Below the pieces are notes generated by a model. That model was not told where the DNA came from. It did not search any database and saw only the letters and a list, made by a program, of their open reading frames with translations. Positions 52,756 to 61,222 of a DNA stretch of 64,000 bases are shown in pieces. This stretch comes from Oleiagrimonas sp963747595. Lineage in GTDB: Bacteria > Pseudomonadota > Gammaproteobacteria > Xanthomonadales > Rhodanobacteraceae. Each line of letters begins with the position of its first letter. Position 1 is the first letter of the stretch. The stretch lies in contig CAVVFO010000002.1 of assembly GCA_963747595.1 (NCBI GenBank), positions 1,798,001-1,862,000 on the forward strand. The letters run 5' to 3'. A program made the position numbers and the translations under genes.

Positions 52756-55173
52756 ATGGTGGTGATCGGAATCGTTGCGGCGCTGGTCGCGCTATTGGCG
52801 CTGGCCTTCGTGGGGCGCGGATGGCTGGCCTGGGTGCTCGCCGTGGGCATCCTGATGCTGACCTGGCTGGTTCTGGCCGCCCCGCCCGGTTTCGGGTTTT
52901 TCCTGTGCCTGGTCATCTACGCGGCTGCCGTGCTGGTCACCGGCCTGCCGCCGCTGCGTCGCGCGCTGTTGGCCTCGTCGCTGATGCGTGTGATGGGCAA
53001 GGCGCTGCCGCGGCTGGGCCCCACCGAACGCGTGGCGCTGGAAGCGGGGACGGTGTGGTGGGACGGGGAGATTTTCTCCGGCATGCCCGACTGGAACCGG
53101 TTGCAGACGTTCCAATGCCAGCCGCTGAGCGAGCGCGAGCAGGCGTTCATGGACGGCCCCGTCGCCGAACTGTGCAGACACCTGGACGACTGGGACGTGC
53201 AACAGCAACGCGACCTTCCGGAGGTGGTCTGGGACCTGCTCAAGCGCGAGCGCTTCTTCGGCATGATCATTCCCGAAGAGCATGGCGGCCTGGGATTTTC
53301 CGAAATCGGCCACTCGCGCGTGATCACGCGCATCGCCAGCCGCTCCATCGCTGCGGCCGTGACGGTGATGGTGCCCAACTCGCTGGGGCCCGGGGAACTC
53401 CTGCTGCACTACGGCACGGACGCGCAGAAGCAGCGCTATCTGCCCCGCCTGGCCGATGGCAGCGAGATCCCCTGTTTCGCCCTGACCGGGCCGGAGGCAG
53501 GTTCCGACGCGGCCGCGACGCAGTCCACCGGCATCGTCGAACGTGGCGACTGGAACGGCGAGCGCGTGCTGGGCATGCGCCTGAACTGGGACAAGCGCTA
53601 CATCACCCTGGCGCCGGTGGCGACGCTGATCGGGTTGGCGTTCCGGCTGAAGGATCCGCACGGGCTGCTGGGTGACACCGAGGACCTGGGCATCACCTGC
53701 GCCCTGATTCCGCACAATCTTCCCGGCATCGGGATCGGCCGCCACCATGACCCGATGGGCGTGCCGTTCGCCAACGGCCCCATCCACGGCCGCGATGTGT
53801 TCGTGCCGCTGGACGCGATCATCGGCGGCCGTGCGCAGGTCGGCAAGGGCTGGCGCATGCTGATGGAAAGCCTGGCCGCGGGGCGCTCGATCTCGCTGCC
53901 GGCGCTGTCGGTGGGCGCGGCCCAGATGGTCACGCGCATCTGCGGCGCCTATGCCACGGTGCGCGAGCAGTTCGACACGCCCATTGGACGCTTCGAGGGC
54001 ATCGAGGAACCGCTGGCGCGCATCGCCGGCATGACCTGGATCATGAGCGCGGCGCGCACGCTGACCTGTGGCGCGCTGGATGCCGGCGAGCGCCCGGCAG
54101 TGCTGGGCAACGTGGTCAAGGCGTATCTCACGGAGGGCATGCGCGCCGTGGTCAGCGACGCCATGGACATCCGCGCCGGGGCCGCGATCCAGCGCGGTCC
54201 GCGCAACCTGCTCTCGCGCATCTGGATGGCGGTGCCGGTCGGGATCACCGTGGAAGGCGCCAACATCCTCACGCGCTCCATGATCATCTACGGCCAGGGC
54301 GCCATCCGCTGCCATCCGTTCGTGCAGAGGCTGATCGATGCGGTGGAGGCCGAAGACACGCCACGTTTCGACCGCGCGATGTTCGGCTACATCAATTTCG
54401 TCGCCACCCGTGGCATCCGCTCGCTGCTGCTGGGCCTGTCCGGTGCACGTCTGGCGCGCGTGACTGCCGATGAGGATGTACGCGCGATGTATCAGCAGCT
54501 GAGCCGTTGCTCGGCCTCGTTCGCGTTCCTGTCGGACCTGTGCATGGCTACGCTGGGCGGCGCACTGAAACGGCGCGAAAAGATCTCCGGCCGCCTCGCC
54601 GATGCCCTGGCCTGGCAATATCTGGCGGTGGCGGCGCTGAAGCGGTATCACGACGGGCCCAAGCTGGCCGCGCGATACGACCTGACCTGCTGGGCCGTGC
54701 AAACCGCCCTGGTCCGCACCCAGGAAGCCATGCTGGGCGTGATCGACAACCTGCCCGGCGCCGGCGCGGCGGCATTGGCCCGACTGCTGATCTTTCCTCT
54801 GGGCGCCCGCCATCGGCCACCGTCGGACGATCTGGGACGGCGCATCGCCCGCGCCATCCTGGAAGACAAGGAGACACGTCTGCACCTGACCGAGGACATC
54901 TTCGTGCCGGGACCGAACGAGGTGGGCCTGGGCAAACTGGAAGCCGCACTGGACAAGGCGGTGCGCGCCATTCCGGTGGAGACGAAAATCCGCGACGCCG
55001 TGCGCAACGGCCAACTCGATCGCGCGCCGGGCACCATGCTCGACGACCTGGCGCTCACCGAGGGCATCATCACGGAGGCCGAATACGAGCTGCTGGGCGA
55101 GGCCCGCGAAGCCCGCAATGAGGTGATCCAGGTGGACGCCTTCGAAGAGACCGCCTATCGCAATCTGCACTGA
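52756..55173 (+). CDS. fadE: Acyl-CoA dehydrogenase FadE
   Basis: 805 residues against 814 in E. coli. Two hydrophobic helices at 1-60 anchor it to the membrane. The acyl-CoA dehydrogenase domain follows: FFGMIIPEEHGGLGFS, FALTGPEAGSDAAA, GVPFANGPIHGRDVFVPLD, and YGQGAIRCHPFVQ near the FAD site. A C-terminal DUF1974 region carries LTEDIFVP and ends AFEETAYRNLH. It does the first oxidation of beta-oxidation and passes electrons to ETF. The ATG at 52756 has AAGGGATCGG upstream. No other fad gene is nearby. Confidence 0.95.
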   Translation: MVVIGIVAALVALLALAFVGRGWLAWVLAVGILMLTWLVLAAPPGFGFFLCLVIYAAAVLVTGLPPLRRALLASSLMRVMGKALPRLGPTERVALEAGTVWWDGEIFSGMPDWNRLQTFQCQPLSEREQAFMDGPVAELCRHLDDWDVQQQRDLPEVVWDLLKRERFFGMIIPEEHGGLGFSEIGHSRVITRIASRSIAAAVTVMVPNSLGPGELLLHYGTDAQKQRYLPRLADGSEIPCFALTGPEAGSDAAATQSTGIVERGDWNGERVLGMRLNWDKRYITLAPVATLIGLAFRLKDPHGLLGDTEDLGITCALIPHNLPGIGIGRHHDPMGVPFANGPIHGRDVFVPLDAIIGGRAQVGKGWRMLMESLAAGRSISLPALSVGAAQMVTRICGAYATVREQFDTPIGRFEGIEEPLARIAGMTWIMSAARTLTCGALDAGERPAVLGNVVKAYLTEGMRAVVSDAMDIRAGAAIQRGPRNLLSRIWMAVPVGITVEGANILTRSMIIYGQGAIRCHPFVQRLIDAVEAEDTPRFDRAMFGYINFVATRGIRSLLLGLSGARLARVTADEDVRAMYQQLSRCSASFAFLSDLCMATLGGALKRREKISGRLADALAWQYLAVAALKRYHDGPKLAARYDLTCWAVQTALVRTQEAMLGVIDNLPGAGAAALARLLIFPLGARHRPPSDDLGRRIARAILEDKETRLHLTEDIFVPGPNEVGLGKLEAALDKAVRAIPVETKIRDAVRNGQLDRAPGTMLDDLALTEGIITEAEYELLGEAREARNEVIQVDAFEETAYRNLH

Positions 55174-55342
55174 TCGCATGCGAAAAATCGCCCACCCCTC
55201 GTGGCCGAAGGGCAACTATCCGTGGCGCGCGCTTCTGGCTCGCACGCCTGGCGACGCGCTCTCCCCCGCGGGTGGAGCGTTTCCCAGGCGCCCACCGGGA
55301 TATCCCTGGCATCCGTGCGGTCCCATCCTGCGTACATCTGCC

Positions 55343-55394
55343 ATGAATAAAGTCCACGCCGGCGCTGCCGAAGCCGTGATACCGTTTTATTCAT
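55343..55394. promoter_or_regulatory. Inverted repeats upstream of the DegV-family gene
   Basis: ATGAATAAA (55343-55351) and TTTATTCAT (55386-55394) are a 9-bp inverted repeat 34 nt apart. The right arm overlaps a second one, CATCGT-N6-ACGATG (55392-55409). Both lie in the 279-nt gap after fadE. They could be a fadE terminator or operator sites; the stretch shows no other gene or signal. Confidence 0.3.
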
Positions 55395-55452
55395 CGTGAC
55401 ACGACGATGCGAACGGCACCCATCGCCACAGTCCCGAGGGGGATCGAAGACA

Positions 55453-56400
55453 ATGCGTATTGGTCTGGTCATGGACGCTTCTTGCGACTTGCCGGAAAGC
55501 TACGTCCGCGCGCACAACATCACCGTGCTTCCCATCACGGTCCGCATCGACGACAAGGAGTTCGTGGACCAGGGCGATGCGCAGGAACTGAAGCGTTTCG
55601 TCGGCGAACATCTCGGCGACCGCTCGCATGCGGCCGAGACCAGCCCTTACTCCGTCGAACAGATCCAGGACCTGTTCCTGGATCGTCTGGTCGTCGACTA
55701 CGACTGCGTGTTCTGCCTGACCATCACCGCCACGCGCAGCCCCATCTTCAGCCACGCCACACAAGCCAGCTTTGCCATCCTCAGGGCGTATCGCGACGCA
55801 CGGCAGAAGGCCGGCGTGCCGGGTCCGTTCCTGCTGCGCGTGATCGATACGCAGACCCTGTTTGCCGGTTCCGCGGTGCAGGTGGTGGAAGCCGTGCGCC
55901 TGATCCGCGAGCAGCAATCGCCAGCTCAGATCCGTGAACGCCTGGAATATCTCGCGCAGCGTACCTACGGCTACATGTTGCCGCGCGATCTCTACTACCT
56001 GCGGGCCCGGGCGAAGAAGAAGGGCGACCGCAGCGTGGGCCTGTTCGGCGCCGCGCTGGCCTCGGCACTGGATATCAAGCCGCTGCTGCGCGGCTTCCGG
56101 GGCGAGACCGGTCCGGTGGCCAAGATGCGCGGCTTCGAGCAGGGCGCCAACCAGCTGCTGGACCATGTGGCCGAACGCGTCCATGCCGGCCTGCTGGTGC
56201 CGACGGTGTGCCTGAGTTACGGCGGCCCGCTGCGTGAAGTCGAACAGCTGCCGGCCTACAAGCGCTTGCGCGAGATCTGCACAGAGCACGGCGTGGAACT
56301 GCTGCAGGCGCCCATGAGCATCACCGGCATGGTCAATGTGGGCGCTGGCGCGCTGGTGGTGGGATTCGCCAGCGAACCCTACGAGGCGCAGTTCCACTGA
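55453..56400 (+). CDS. DegV-family fatty-acid-binding protein
   Basis: 315 residues. The DegV fold is recognised by MRIGLVMDASCDLPESYVRAH (first strand with the serine/cysteine of the fatty-acid carboxylate site), VLPITVRIDDKEFVDQGD, TSPYSVEQIQDLF, CLTITATRSPIFSHA, and the C-terminal MVNVGAGALVVGF. Family members bind fatty acids; in Firmicutes (FakB) they present them to a kinase. No FakA-like kinase gene is in the window. It stands after fadE on the same strand with a 279-nt gap, so a shared role in lipid use is possible but not shown. The upstream open frame is not conserved. Confidence 0.85.
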   Translation: MRIGLVMDASCDLPESYVRAHNITVLPITVRIDDKEFVDQGDAQELKRFVGEHLGDRSHAAETSPYSVEQIQDLFLDRLVVDYDCVFCLTITATRSPIFSHATQASFAILRAYRDARQKAGVPGPFLLRVIDTQTLFAGSAVQVVEAVRLIREQQSPAQIRERLEYLAQRTYGYMLPRDLYYLRARAKKKGDRSVGLFGAALASALDIKPLLRGFRGETGPVAKMRGFEQGANQLLDHVAERVHAGLLVPTVCLSYGGPLREVEQLPAYKRLREICTEHGVELLQAPMSITGMVNVGAGALVVGFASEPYEAQFH

Positions 56401-56481
56401 GCGACGCAGTAGCAGGGTTCGCCGCTGCGTCGCAAGGCGCCGGCCTCCGCCTGCAGCATGTGCGCAACGTACAATGCGGCC

Positions 56482-57147
56482 ATGCGCTCGCCTTCATACA
56501 CCGCCATGCTCCTCGCCATCGGCATGCTGATCGCGACCATGCAGGCGTCCGCGCAGCACGCCATCACGGCCTACAAATGCGTGACCGCATCCGGGCACGT
56601 CAGCTTTCAGGACACGCCCTGCCCCCGGCACCAACGCCAGCACGCGCTGCATCTTGCCGCACCTCCACCACCTGGCTCCTCTCCCGCGCCAGTGGCCGCG
56701 GCGCCATCGGCACCTGCCCCCGACCACCCACCTCCCGCGCCGAGCAGGCCTCCACCCAGGCACGCCATTCCGGTCCTGTACGCCTGCCGACGCGCCACCG
56801 ACGGCACGCGCTACATCAGCCGCCATGGCCAGCCACGGCCATACTATGTGCCGCTGGGTATTCTCGGCTGGCCGTCACGTTCGTTGTCCGATCAGCTGGC
56901 AACGCCGGACCCGCCCGCTGCAGCAACCCCGCGCCATGACCGCGCCACGCGCCAAGCCGCCCGCCTCGCCGGAACCTACACGCGTGTGCAGGACCGGTGC
57001 CGGCAGCTCTCGATTCCCGAGACCTGCCGCGAGCTGCGCGATGAGCATGACGCCATCGAGGAAAAAATCCGCCAGGCCTTCCGCAGCGACCGTCCACCGC
57101 TGGAAAAACGCGAGCAGGCGCTGCAATCGGAATTGTCGGGCTGCTGA
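56482..57147 (+). CDS. Secreted DUF4124-domain protein with Pro-rich linker
   Basis: 221 residues. Signal peptide (MLLAIGMLIATMQASAQHA). The short DUF4124 domain is YKCVTASGHVSFQDTPCP, with two cysteines that could form a disulfide. A Pro/Ala-rich stretch of about 60 residues follows, then a second Cys-containing segment (LYACRRATDGTRYISRHG) and a helical C-terminus with further cysteines (CRQLSIPETCRELRDEH). It is a periplasmic protein of unknown function, common in this lineage. The start at 56482 begins the signal peptide; an ATG 24 nt upstream is possible. Confidence 0.75.
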   Translation: MRSPSYTAMLLAIGMLIATMQASAQHAITAYKCVTASGHVSFQDTPCPRHQRQHALHLAAPPPPGSSPAPVAAAPSAPAPDHPPPAPSRPPPRHAIPVLYACRRATDGTRYISRHGQPRPYYVPLGILGWPSRSLSDQLATPDPPAAATPRHDRATRQAARLAGTYTRVQDRCRQLSIPETCRELRDEHDAIEEKIRQAFRSDRPPLEKREQALQSELSGC

Positions 57148-57194
57148 GCCACCGTCGGGACGAACTGGCACCGGACCTGCCGACCCAGAGATCC

Positions 57195-57680
57195 CTACGG
57201 ATGCGTCACGTGGCGCGTTTCGTGGTCCAGCAGCCAGCGCTTTGCCTCGAGGCCGCCGCCGTAACCGGTGAGGCTGCCATCGGTTCCGACCACGCGATGA
57301 CAGGGCAACACGATCGACAGGGGATTGGCGCCATTGGCCGCGCCCACCGCGCGCACCGCACGCGGCCGCCCCACGGCGCGGGCCAGCTCGGCATAACTGC
57401 ACGTGGCGGCGTACGGGATCGCGGCCAGCGCCTGCCACACGGCGCGCTGGAAGGGCGTGCCGCACAGTGTGAGCGGCAGATCGAACTGGCGTCGCCGGCC
57501 ACCGAACCAGTCGTCGAATTGCTCCACCACCGGCGCCAGCCGCTCTTCGTCCTGTTCCCACTCCGGTTCCAGGCGCAACGGCTTGCGTGCGCTCGGCAGG
57601 CCGACATGACGCAACGCACCGCCGGCATCGACGATCAGCAACAGCCGCCCGATCGGTGTATCCAGATGATCGTAATACAT
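57195..57680 (-). CDS. ogt: Methylated-DNA-protein-cysteine S-methyltransferase
   Basis: 161 residues. The active site is LPCHRVV with acceptor C127, preceded by the helix-turn-helix GTPFQRAVWQALAAIPY and arginine finger region RAVGRPRAVRAVGAANGANP. It removes methyl groups from O6-methylguanine by suicide transfer. It starts 5 nt after the stop of the Ada/AlkA fusion gene, so both repair proteins are made from one message. The ATG at 57680 begins the N-terminal domain; earlier codons overlap the upstream gene. Confidence 0.94.
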   Translation of the reverse strand: MYYDHLDTPIGRLLLIVDAGGALRHVGLPSARKPLRLEPEWEQDEERLAPVVEQFDDWFGGRRRQFDLPLTLCGTPFQRAVWQALAAIPYAATCSYAELARAVGRPRAVRAVGAANGANPLSIVLPCHRVVGTDGSLTGYGGGLEAKRWLLDHETRHVTHP

Positions 57681-57685
57681 GATGT

Positions 57686-59149
57686 TCACCCGCTTTGACT
57701 GCGCCACAGAAGGAGCGTGGCGTATGCGCGCCACGGCCGCCATGCCTGGCTGTGATGTTCCAGTTCGCGCGTTTTCATGGGCGCGTCCGCTCCCATGGCC
57801 CGGCGCAGGATCAGATCCGCTGCCGGAAAGGCATCGGGGTGACTCAGGCAGCGCATGGCGATGTAGTGCGCAGTCCAGTCACCGATACCGGGCAACGCTG
57901 TCCACGCGGCGATAAACGCCTCCAGTCCCTGACCCGCATGAAAGCCGAGTTCGCCGTCGTGGACCGCACGCGCCAGGATATTCACCGTCGCCGCGCGTTT
58001 CGGGGGCATTCCGATTGTGGTCAGGTCGGCATCGGCCAGCACGTCCGGCGCAGGGAACAATGCCAGCGTTTCGCCCTGCAATTCCATCCGCTCGCCCCAG
58101 CGCTCCACGATGCGCACCGCCATCGTGCGTGCCGCCGCCACGCTGACCTGCTGTCCGAGCACGGCGCGTACCGCAACCTCGAAACCGTCCCAGGCGCCGG
58201 GCACGCGCAGCCCCGGAAACCGGCGCAACAACGGACGCAGTATGCGCGCGCGCCCCAGCCCCACAGCAATGGCCGCCGCATCGGCATCCAGGTCGAACAT
58301 CCGCCGCACCCGCGCCACCACGTCGCCCAGGCCACGCACCTGCGGGTGGCACACCCGCAACAGCAAGGCATCGCGATCTTGCGCACGGCACAGGCTCCAC
58401 CGGCCCGCCACGCCGTCGTGCATGAACATGCGTCGATACGTGCCCGCACGCACCTCTTCCGCCCCCGGCAGGGCGCGCCGCGCCAGAAACACCAGCATGG
58501 ATTCGAAATCGTACGGCGCACGGAATGGAAGATACAGCTCGATCCCCGGCACCGCGGCCTCCCGTGCCGGCGTCTTGGGCCGACCACGGCGCATGTCCCG
58601 CGGCGCCATGCCGTAGATATCGCGAAAGGCGGCATTGAAACGCCGCACGCTGGCGTACCCCGATGCCAGCGCCACATCCGTGACCGGCAGCGCGGTCGCC
58701 CCCATCAGCTGGCGCGCGAACAGCAGCCGTCGCGTGGCTGCCACCTGCAACGGACTTGCACCCAGGCGAGAGGTGAACAGGCGCCGCAGATGGCGTTCGC
58801 CCACGCCGATGCGCGCCGCCAGCGCGGCCACGCCGGCGCGATCAAGCAGGCCATCGTCGATCAGGCGCAACGCCGCGGCGACCATGTCGCTGCCGCTGCG
58901 CCAGGCCGGCGCACCCGGCGCCAGCTCCGGGCGGCAGCGCAGGCAGGGACGATAGCCGGCCGCCGAGGCCGCGGCTGCGGTGGCGTAATAACTCACATGG
59001 CGCGCGTGCGGCACGGGCGCGGGGCAGACCGGCCGGCAGTAGATGCCGGTCGAACGCACTGCGGTGAAGAACAAACCGTCGAAACGCGCATCGCGGCTCA
59101 GACGCGCCTTCTCGCAAACCGCCGGATCGATATTGGATGTGCGTTGCAT
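57686..59149 (-). CDS. Ada-type methyl sensor and AraC regulator fused to AlkA glycosylase
   Basis: 487 residues in three parts. Residues 1-75 are the Ada zinc domain with C38, C42, C69 and C72 at the same numbers as in E. coli Ada; C38 accepts methyl from phosphotriesters. Residues 85-190 are AraC-type helix-turn-helix (VAALAARIGVGERHLRRLF, DVALASGYASVRRFNAAFR). From 200 on is AlkA: a beta-rich N-terminal part, then WDGFEVAVRAVLGQQVSV and the helix-hairpin-helix ALPGIGDWTAHYIAMR followed by the catalytic Asp in PDAFPAADLILRRA. It should sense alkylation, switch on its own operon and excise 3-methyladenine. The O6-methyltransferase domain of Ada is supplied by ogt. Confidence 0.93.
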   Translation of the reverse strand: MQRTSNIDPAVCEKARLSRDARFDGLFFTAVRSTGIYCRPVCPAPVPHARHVSYYATAAAASAAGYRPCLRCRPELAPGAPAWRSGSDMVAAALRLIDDGLLDRAGVAALAARIGVGERHLRRLFTSRLGASPLQVAATRRLLFARQLMGATALPVTDVALASGYASVRRFNAAFRDIYGMAPRDMRRGRPKTPAREAAVPGIELYLPFRAPYDFESMLVFLARRALPGAEEVRAGTYRRMFMHDGVAGRWSLCRAQDRDALLLRVCHPQVRGLGDVVARVRRMFDLDADAAAIAVGLGRARILRPLLRRFPGLRVPGAWDGFEVAVRAVLGQQVSVAAARTMAVRIVERWGERMELQGETLALFPAPDVLADADLTTIGMPPKRAATVNILARAVHDGELGFHAGQGLEAFIAAWTALPGIGDWTAHYIAMRCLSHPDAFPAADLILRRAMGADAPMKTRELEHHSQAWRPWRAYATLLLWRSQSG

Positions 59150-59239
59150 GGCACAAGATTAGCGCGCCCCGAGAAACGAAACCGGCCGTTTTCGGCCATG
59201 GCTGCCGGAACGCCGAATCTGCCTTCAGGCGTCTACGAC

Positions 59240-59345
59240 GTAGGGTGGCTCAAGGAGCAACGCGACGGAGCCGCCTGCTTGCGGCAAGGGGCGGTGCCAA
59301 GCAAAGCAGGCGGCTCGGTCGCTGCCGCTCCTTGAGCCGCCCTAC
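59240..59345. repeat. Intergenic inverted repeat, copy G
   Basis: The most regular copy: GTAGGGTGGCTCAAGGAGC, GACGGAGCCGCCTGCTTGCG, an unrelated loop, AAGCAGGCGGCTCGGTCG and GCTCCTTGAGCCGCCCTAC. It ends 9 nt beyond the stop of the minus-strand SDR gene, between that gene and the start of the Ada/AlkA gene. Confidence 0.9.
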
Positions 59346-59354
59346 CAGGGCGTC

Positions 59355-60137
59355 CTAAAAACCGTAGCGCAGGAATCCGCCATCCACCGCCATCACCTCG
59401 CCGGTGATGTAGCTGGAGGCGGGCAGGCACAGGAACGCCACGGCCGCCCCCACTTCCTCCGGTTCGCCGATGCGCCCCATGGGCGTGCGCTCCAGCACCT
59501 CGTCCAGATAATCGGCATCGGCCAGCGCCGGTTCGGAACGCTGCGTGCGGATGTACCACGGCGCCACCGCATTCACACGGATGCCGTCGCCGGCCCATTC
59601 GCAGGCCAGGTTGCGCGTCATCTGGTGCATCGCGGCCTTGCTCATGCCGTAGCCGACCCCGGTGCGCACATGGGTGATGCCGGACACCGAGCCGACGTTG
59701 ACGATGGCCGCGTTGGCATGCTGGCACAGGGCCGGATAGGCCAGCCGGCTCATCTCGAATGCCGACAAGAGATTGCGTTGCAGCAGATCCTGCAACTGGG
59801 TCTCGGTGTACTCGGTGGCCGCGCGAATGATGTTGCCGCCGACGTTGTTGACCAGCAGCGACAACGGCACACCCAGATCGGCAATCCAGTCGAACACGGC
59901 AAGACGCTCCTCCGGCTGCGCCAGGTCCGCGGCAAATGCCCTGATCGAGACCGCGGGACACTCCTCGGCCAGTTCGCTGCAGACCTGCTCCAGATGATCG
60001 CCATCGCGTGCCAGCATCAGCACGTTCGCGCCCAGCGCGGCCAGCTCGCGGGCGCACGCGAAACCGATGCCCTTGCTGGCACCGGTCACCAATGCCGTAT
60101 GTGTCTCCAGTCGCCAGTTGGCCAGCCGTGGATGCAT
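59355..60137 (-). CDS. Short-chain dehydrogenase/reductase, tropinone-reductase-like
   Basis: 260 residues. TGASKGIGFACARELAALG is the NADP-binding glycine motif; LVNNVGGN, catalytic serine in VNVGSVSG, Y-x3-K in GVGYGMSKAAM and the C-terminal PMGRIGEPEEVGAAVAFLC and YITGEVMAVDGGF complete the classical SDR pattern. The 'WyIrTqrsep' segment is typical of tropinone-reductase-like members, whose real substrates in bacteria are unknown. A GGGAGA box lies 5-8 nt before the ATG at 60137. It is divergent from a small lipoprotein gene. Confidence 0.9.
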   Translation of the reverse strand: MHPRLANWRLETHTALVTGASKGIGFACARELAALGANVLMLARDGDHLEQVCSELAEECPAVSIRAFAADLAQPEERLAVFDWIADLGVPLSLLVNNVGGNIIRAATEYTETQLQDLLQRNLLSAFEMSRLAYPALCQHANAAIVNVGSVSGITHVRTGVGYGMSKAAMHQMTRNLACEWAGDGIRVNAVAPWYIRTQRSEPALADADYLDEVLERTPMGRIGEPEEVGAAVAFLCLPASSYITGEVMAVDGGFLRYGF

Positions 60138-60221
60138 TGCATTCTCCCGAGTCTCGGCATTCTGCATTGCGCTTGCAGCACGACGGCGCACGCGCAACAC
60201 TCCACTCGGGAGGATACCGTC

Positions 60222-60464
60222 ATGATCAGGCACGCGTGCATCATCGTCGTCATTGCCGGCGCAATCGCCGGTTGCTCCAGGCCGCCATCCGCCCCCACCA
60301 AACAGAAACCGAAGCCACAGGTGTCGGTGGCGAAACAGCCCGAACGCCTCGCCACGCCGTTCGATGCGCTGCTCCAGGACCGTGATCGCGCCAAGGGCGT
60401 GCAGGCCACTGTCAACGCGCAGGCCGCCAGGCAGCGCAAGGCCATCGAGGCGCAGACGCAATAG
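60222..60464 (+). CDS. Small lipoprotein, unknown function
   Basis: 80 residues. The signal peptide MIRHACIIVVIAGAIAGC ends in a proper lipobox (AIAGC). The mature part is short, Lys/Pro then Gln/Ala rich, and includes LATPFDALLQDRDRAKGVQ, a segment I have seen as a small conserved type in this lineage, without known function. GGAGG lies 9 nt before the ATG at 60222, so translation is credible. A longer in-frame open frame starts upstream inside the antisense of the SDR gene and is rejected. Confidence 0.65.
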   Translation: MIRHACIIVVIAGAIAGCSRPPSAPTKQKPKPQVSVAKQPERLATPFDALLQDRDRAKGVQATVNAQAARQRKAIEAQTQ

Positions 60465-60568
60465 GGAGCGCGCCCGAGCGGTCGCGGTGCCCTCTTGGCC
60501 ATGCGTCTGCGTGGCGCCATGTGGTCCTGCGTGATTCCCTTCTCTCTTGCGACCATCCCGGAGCCGCC

Positions 60569-61222
60569 ATGTCCGATGCGGACAGCTATTTCTACGAACC
60601 GGCCAAAGGCCACGGCCTGCCGCACGATCCCTTCAAGGCCATCGTCGCGCCGCGGCCGATCGGCTGGATCTCCACGCGCGATGCCCGAGGCCGCGGCAAT
60701 CTGGCGCCCTACAGCTTCTTCAATGCCATGTGCGACCAGCCGCCGGTGGTCGCCTTCAGCAGCGCCGGGCGCAAGGACAGCATGCGCAACATCGAGGCCA
60801 GCGGCGAGTTCGTCGCCAACTTCGCCAGCCAGGCGCTGGCCGAGGTGATGAATGCCAGCTCCGCCAGCTTCGACCACGGTGTCGACGAGATGCACGAACT
60901 GGGACTTGCCGCGGCGCCGTGCCGCTGCGTGGCGGTCTCGCGCGTGGCCGAGGCGCCGGCCGCGCTGGAATGCAAGCTGCTGCAGATCGTGGCCCTGCGC
61001 GATCTGGACGGCCGTGACACCGATCACCACGTGGCTTTCGGCCAGGTGGTGGGCGTGCATATCGACCCCGCGTTTCTGCGCGAAGGCCTGTTCGATACCG
61101 GCGCCGCCGCACCGATCCAGCGTGCCGGCTATCTCACCGAATACGCCGCCGTGGACGCAACCAGCATTCGGCATCTCACGCGGCCATCCACACCCGGCGA
61201 AGCCCGCAGGCCGCGCCGCTGA
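60569..61222 (+). CDS. Flavin reductase-like FMN-binding split-barrel protein
   Basis: 217 residues. The flavin-binding pattern is FKAIVAPRPIGWISTRDARG, then GNLAPYSFFNAMCDQPPVVAFSS, KDSMRNIEASGEFVANF and GVDEMHELGL. These make up the split barrel of the flavin reductase/DIM6-NTAB family. It either reduces FMN with NAD(P)H or simply carries flavin. The last 20 residues are basic and disordered. The ATG at 60569 begins the conserved region; it lies about 100 nt after the small lipoprotein gene and could be read with it. Confidence 0.87.
   Translation: MSDADSYFYEPAKGHGLPHDPFKAIVAPRPIGWISTRDARGRGNLAPYSFFNAMCDQPPVVAFSSAGRKDSMRNIEASGEFVANFASQALAEVMNASSASFDHGVDEMHELGLAAAPCRCVAVSRVAEAPAALECKLLQIVALRDLDGRDTDHHVAFGQVVGVHIDPAFLREGLFDTGAAAPIQRAGYLTEYAAVDATSIRHLTRPSTPGEARRPRR

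Noticed and set aside
52792..55215. An 807-codon minus-strand open frame
   Set aside because: Antisense of fadE, whose plus-strand product matches the family over its full length.
55178..55399. A 73-codon frame between fadE and the DegV gene
   Set aside because: Pro/Arg-rich translation without a recognisable start site; the stretch contains inverted repeats and is better read as regulatory.
57695..59335. A 546-codon plus-strand open frame
   Set aside because: Antisense of the Ada/AlkA fusion, which has all catalytic residues on the minus strand.
16405..59345. The seven inverted repeats as a dispersed CRISPR or as insertion sequences
   Set aside because: They are kilobases apart, palindromic, have no spacers of constant length, and contain no transposase. 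They fit REP- or MITE-like elements instead.
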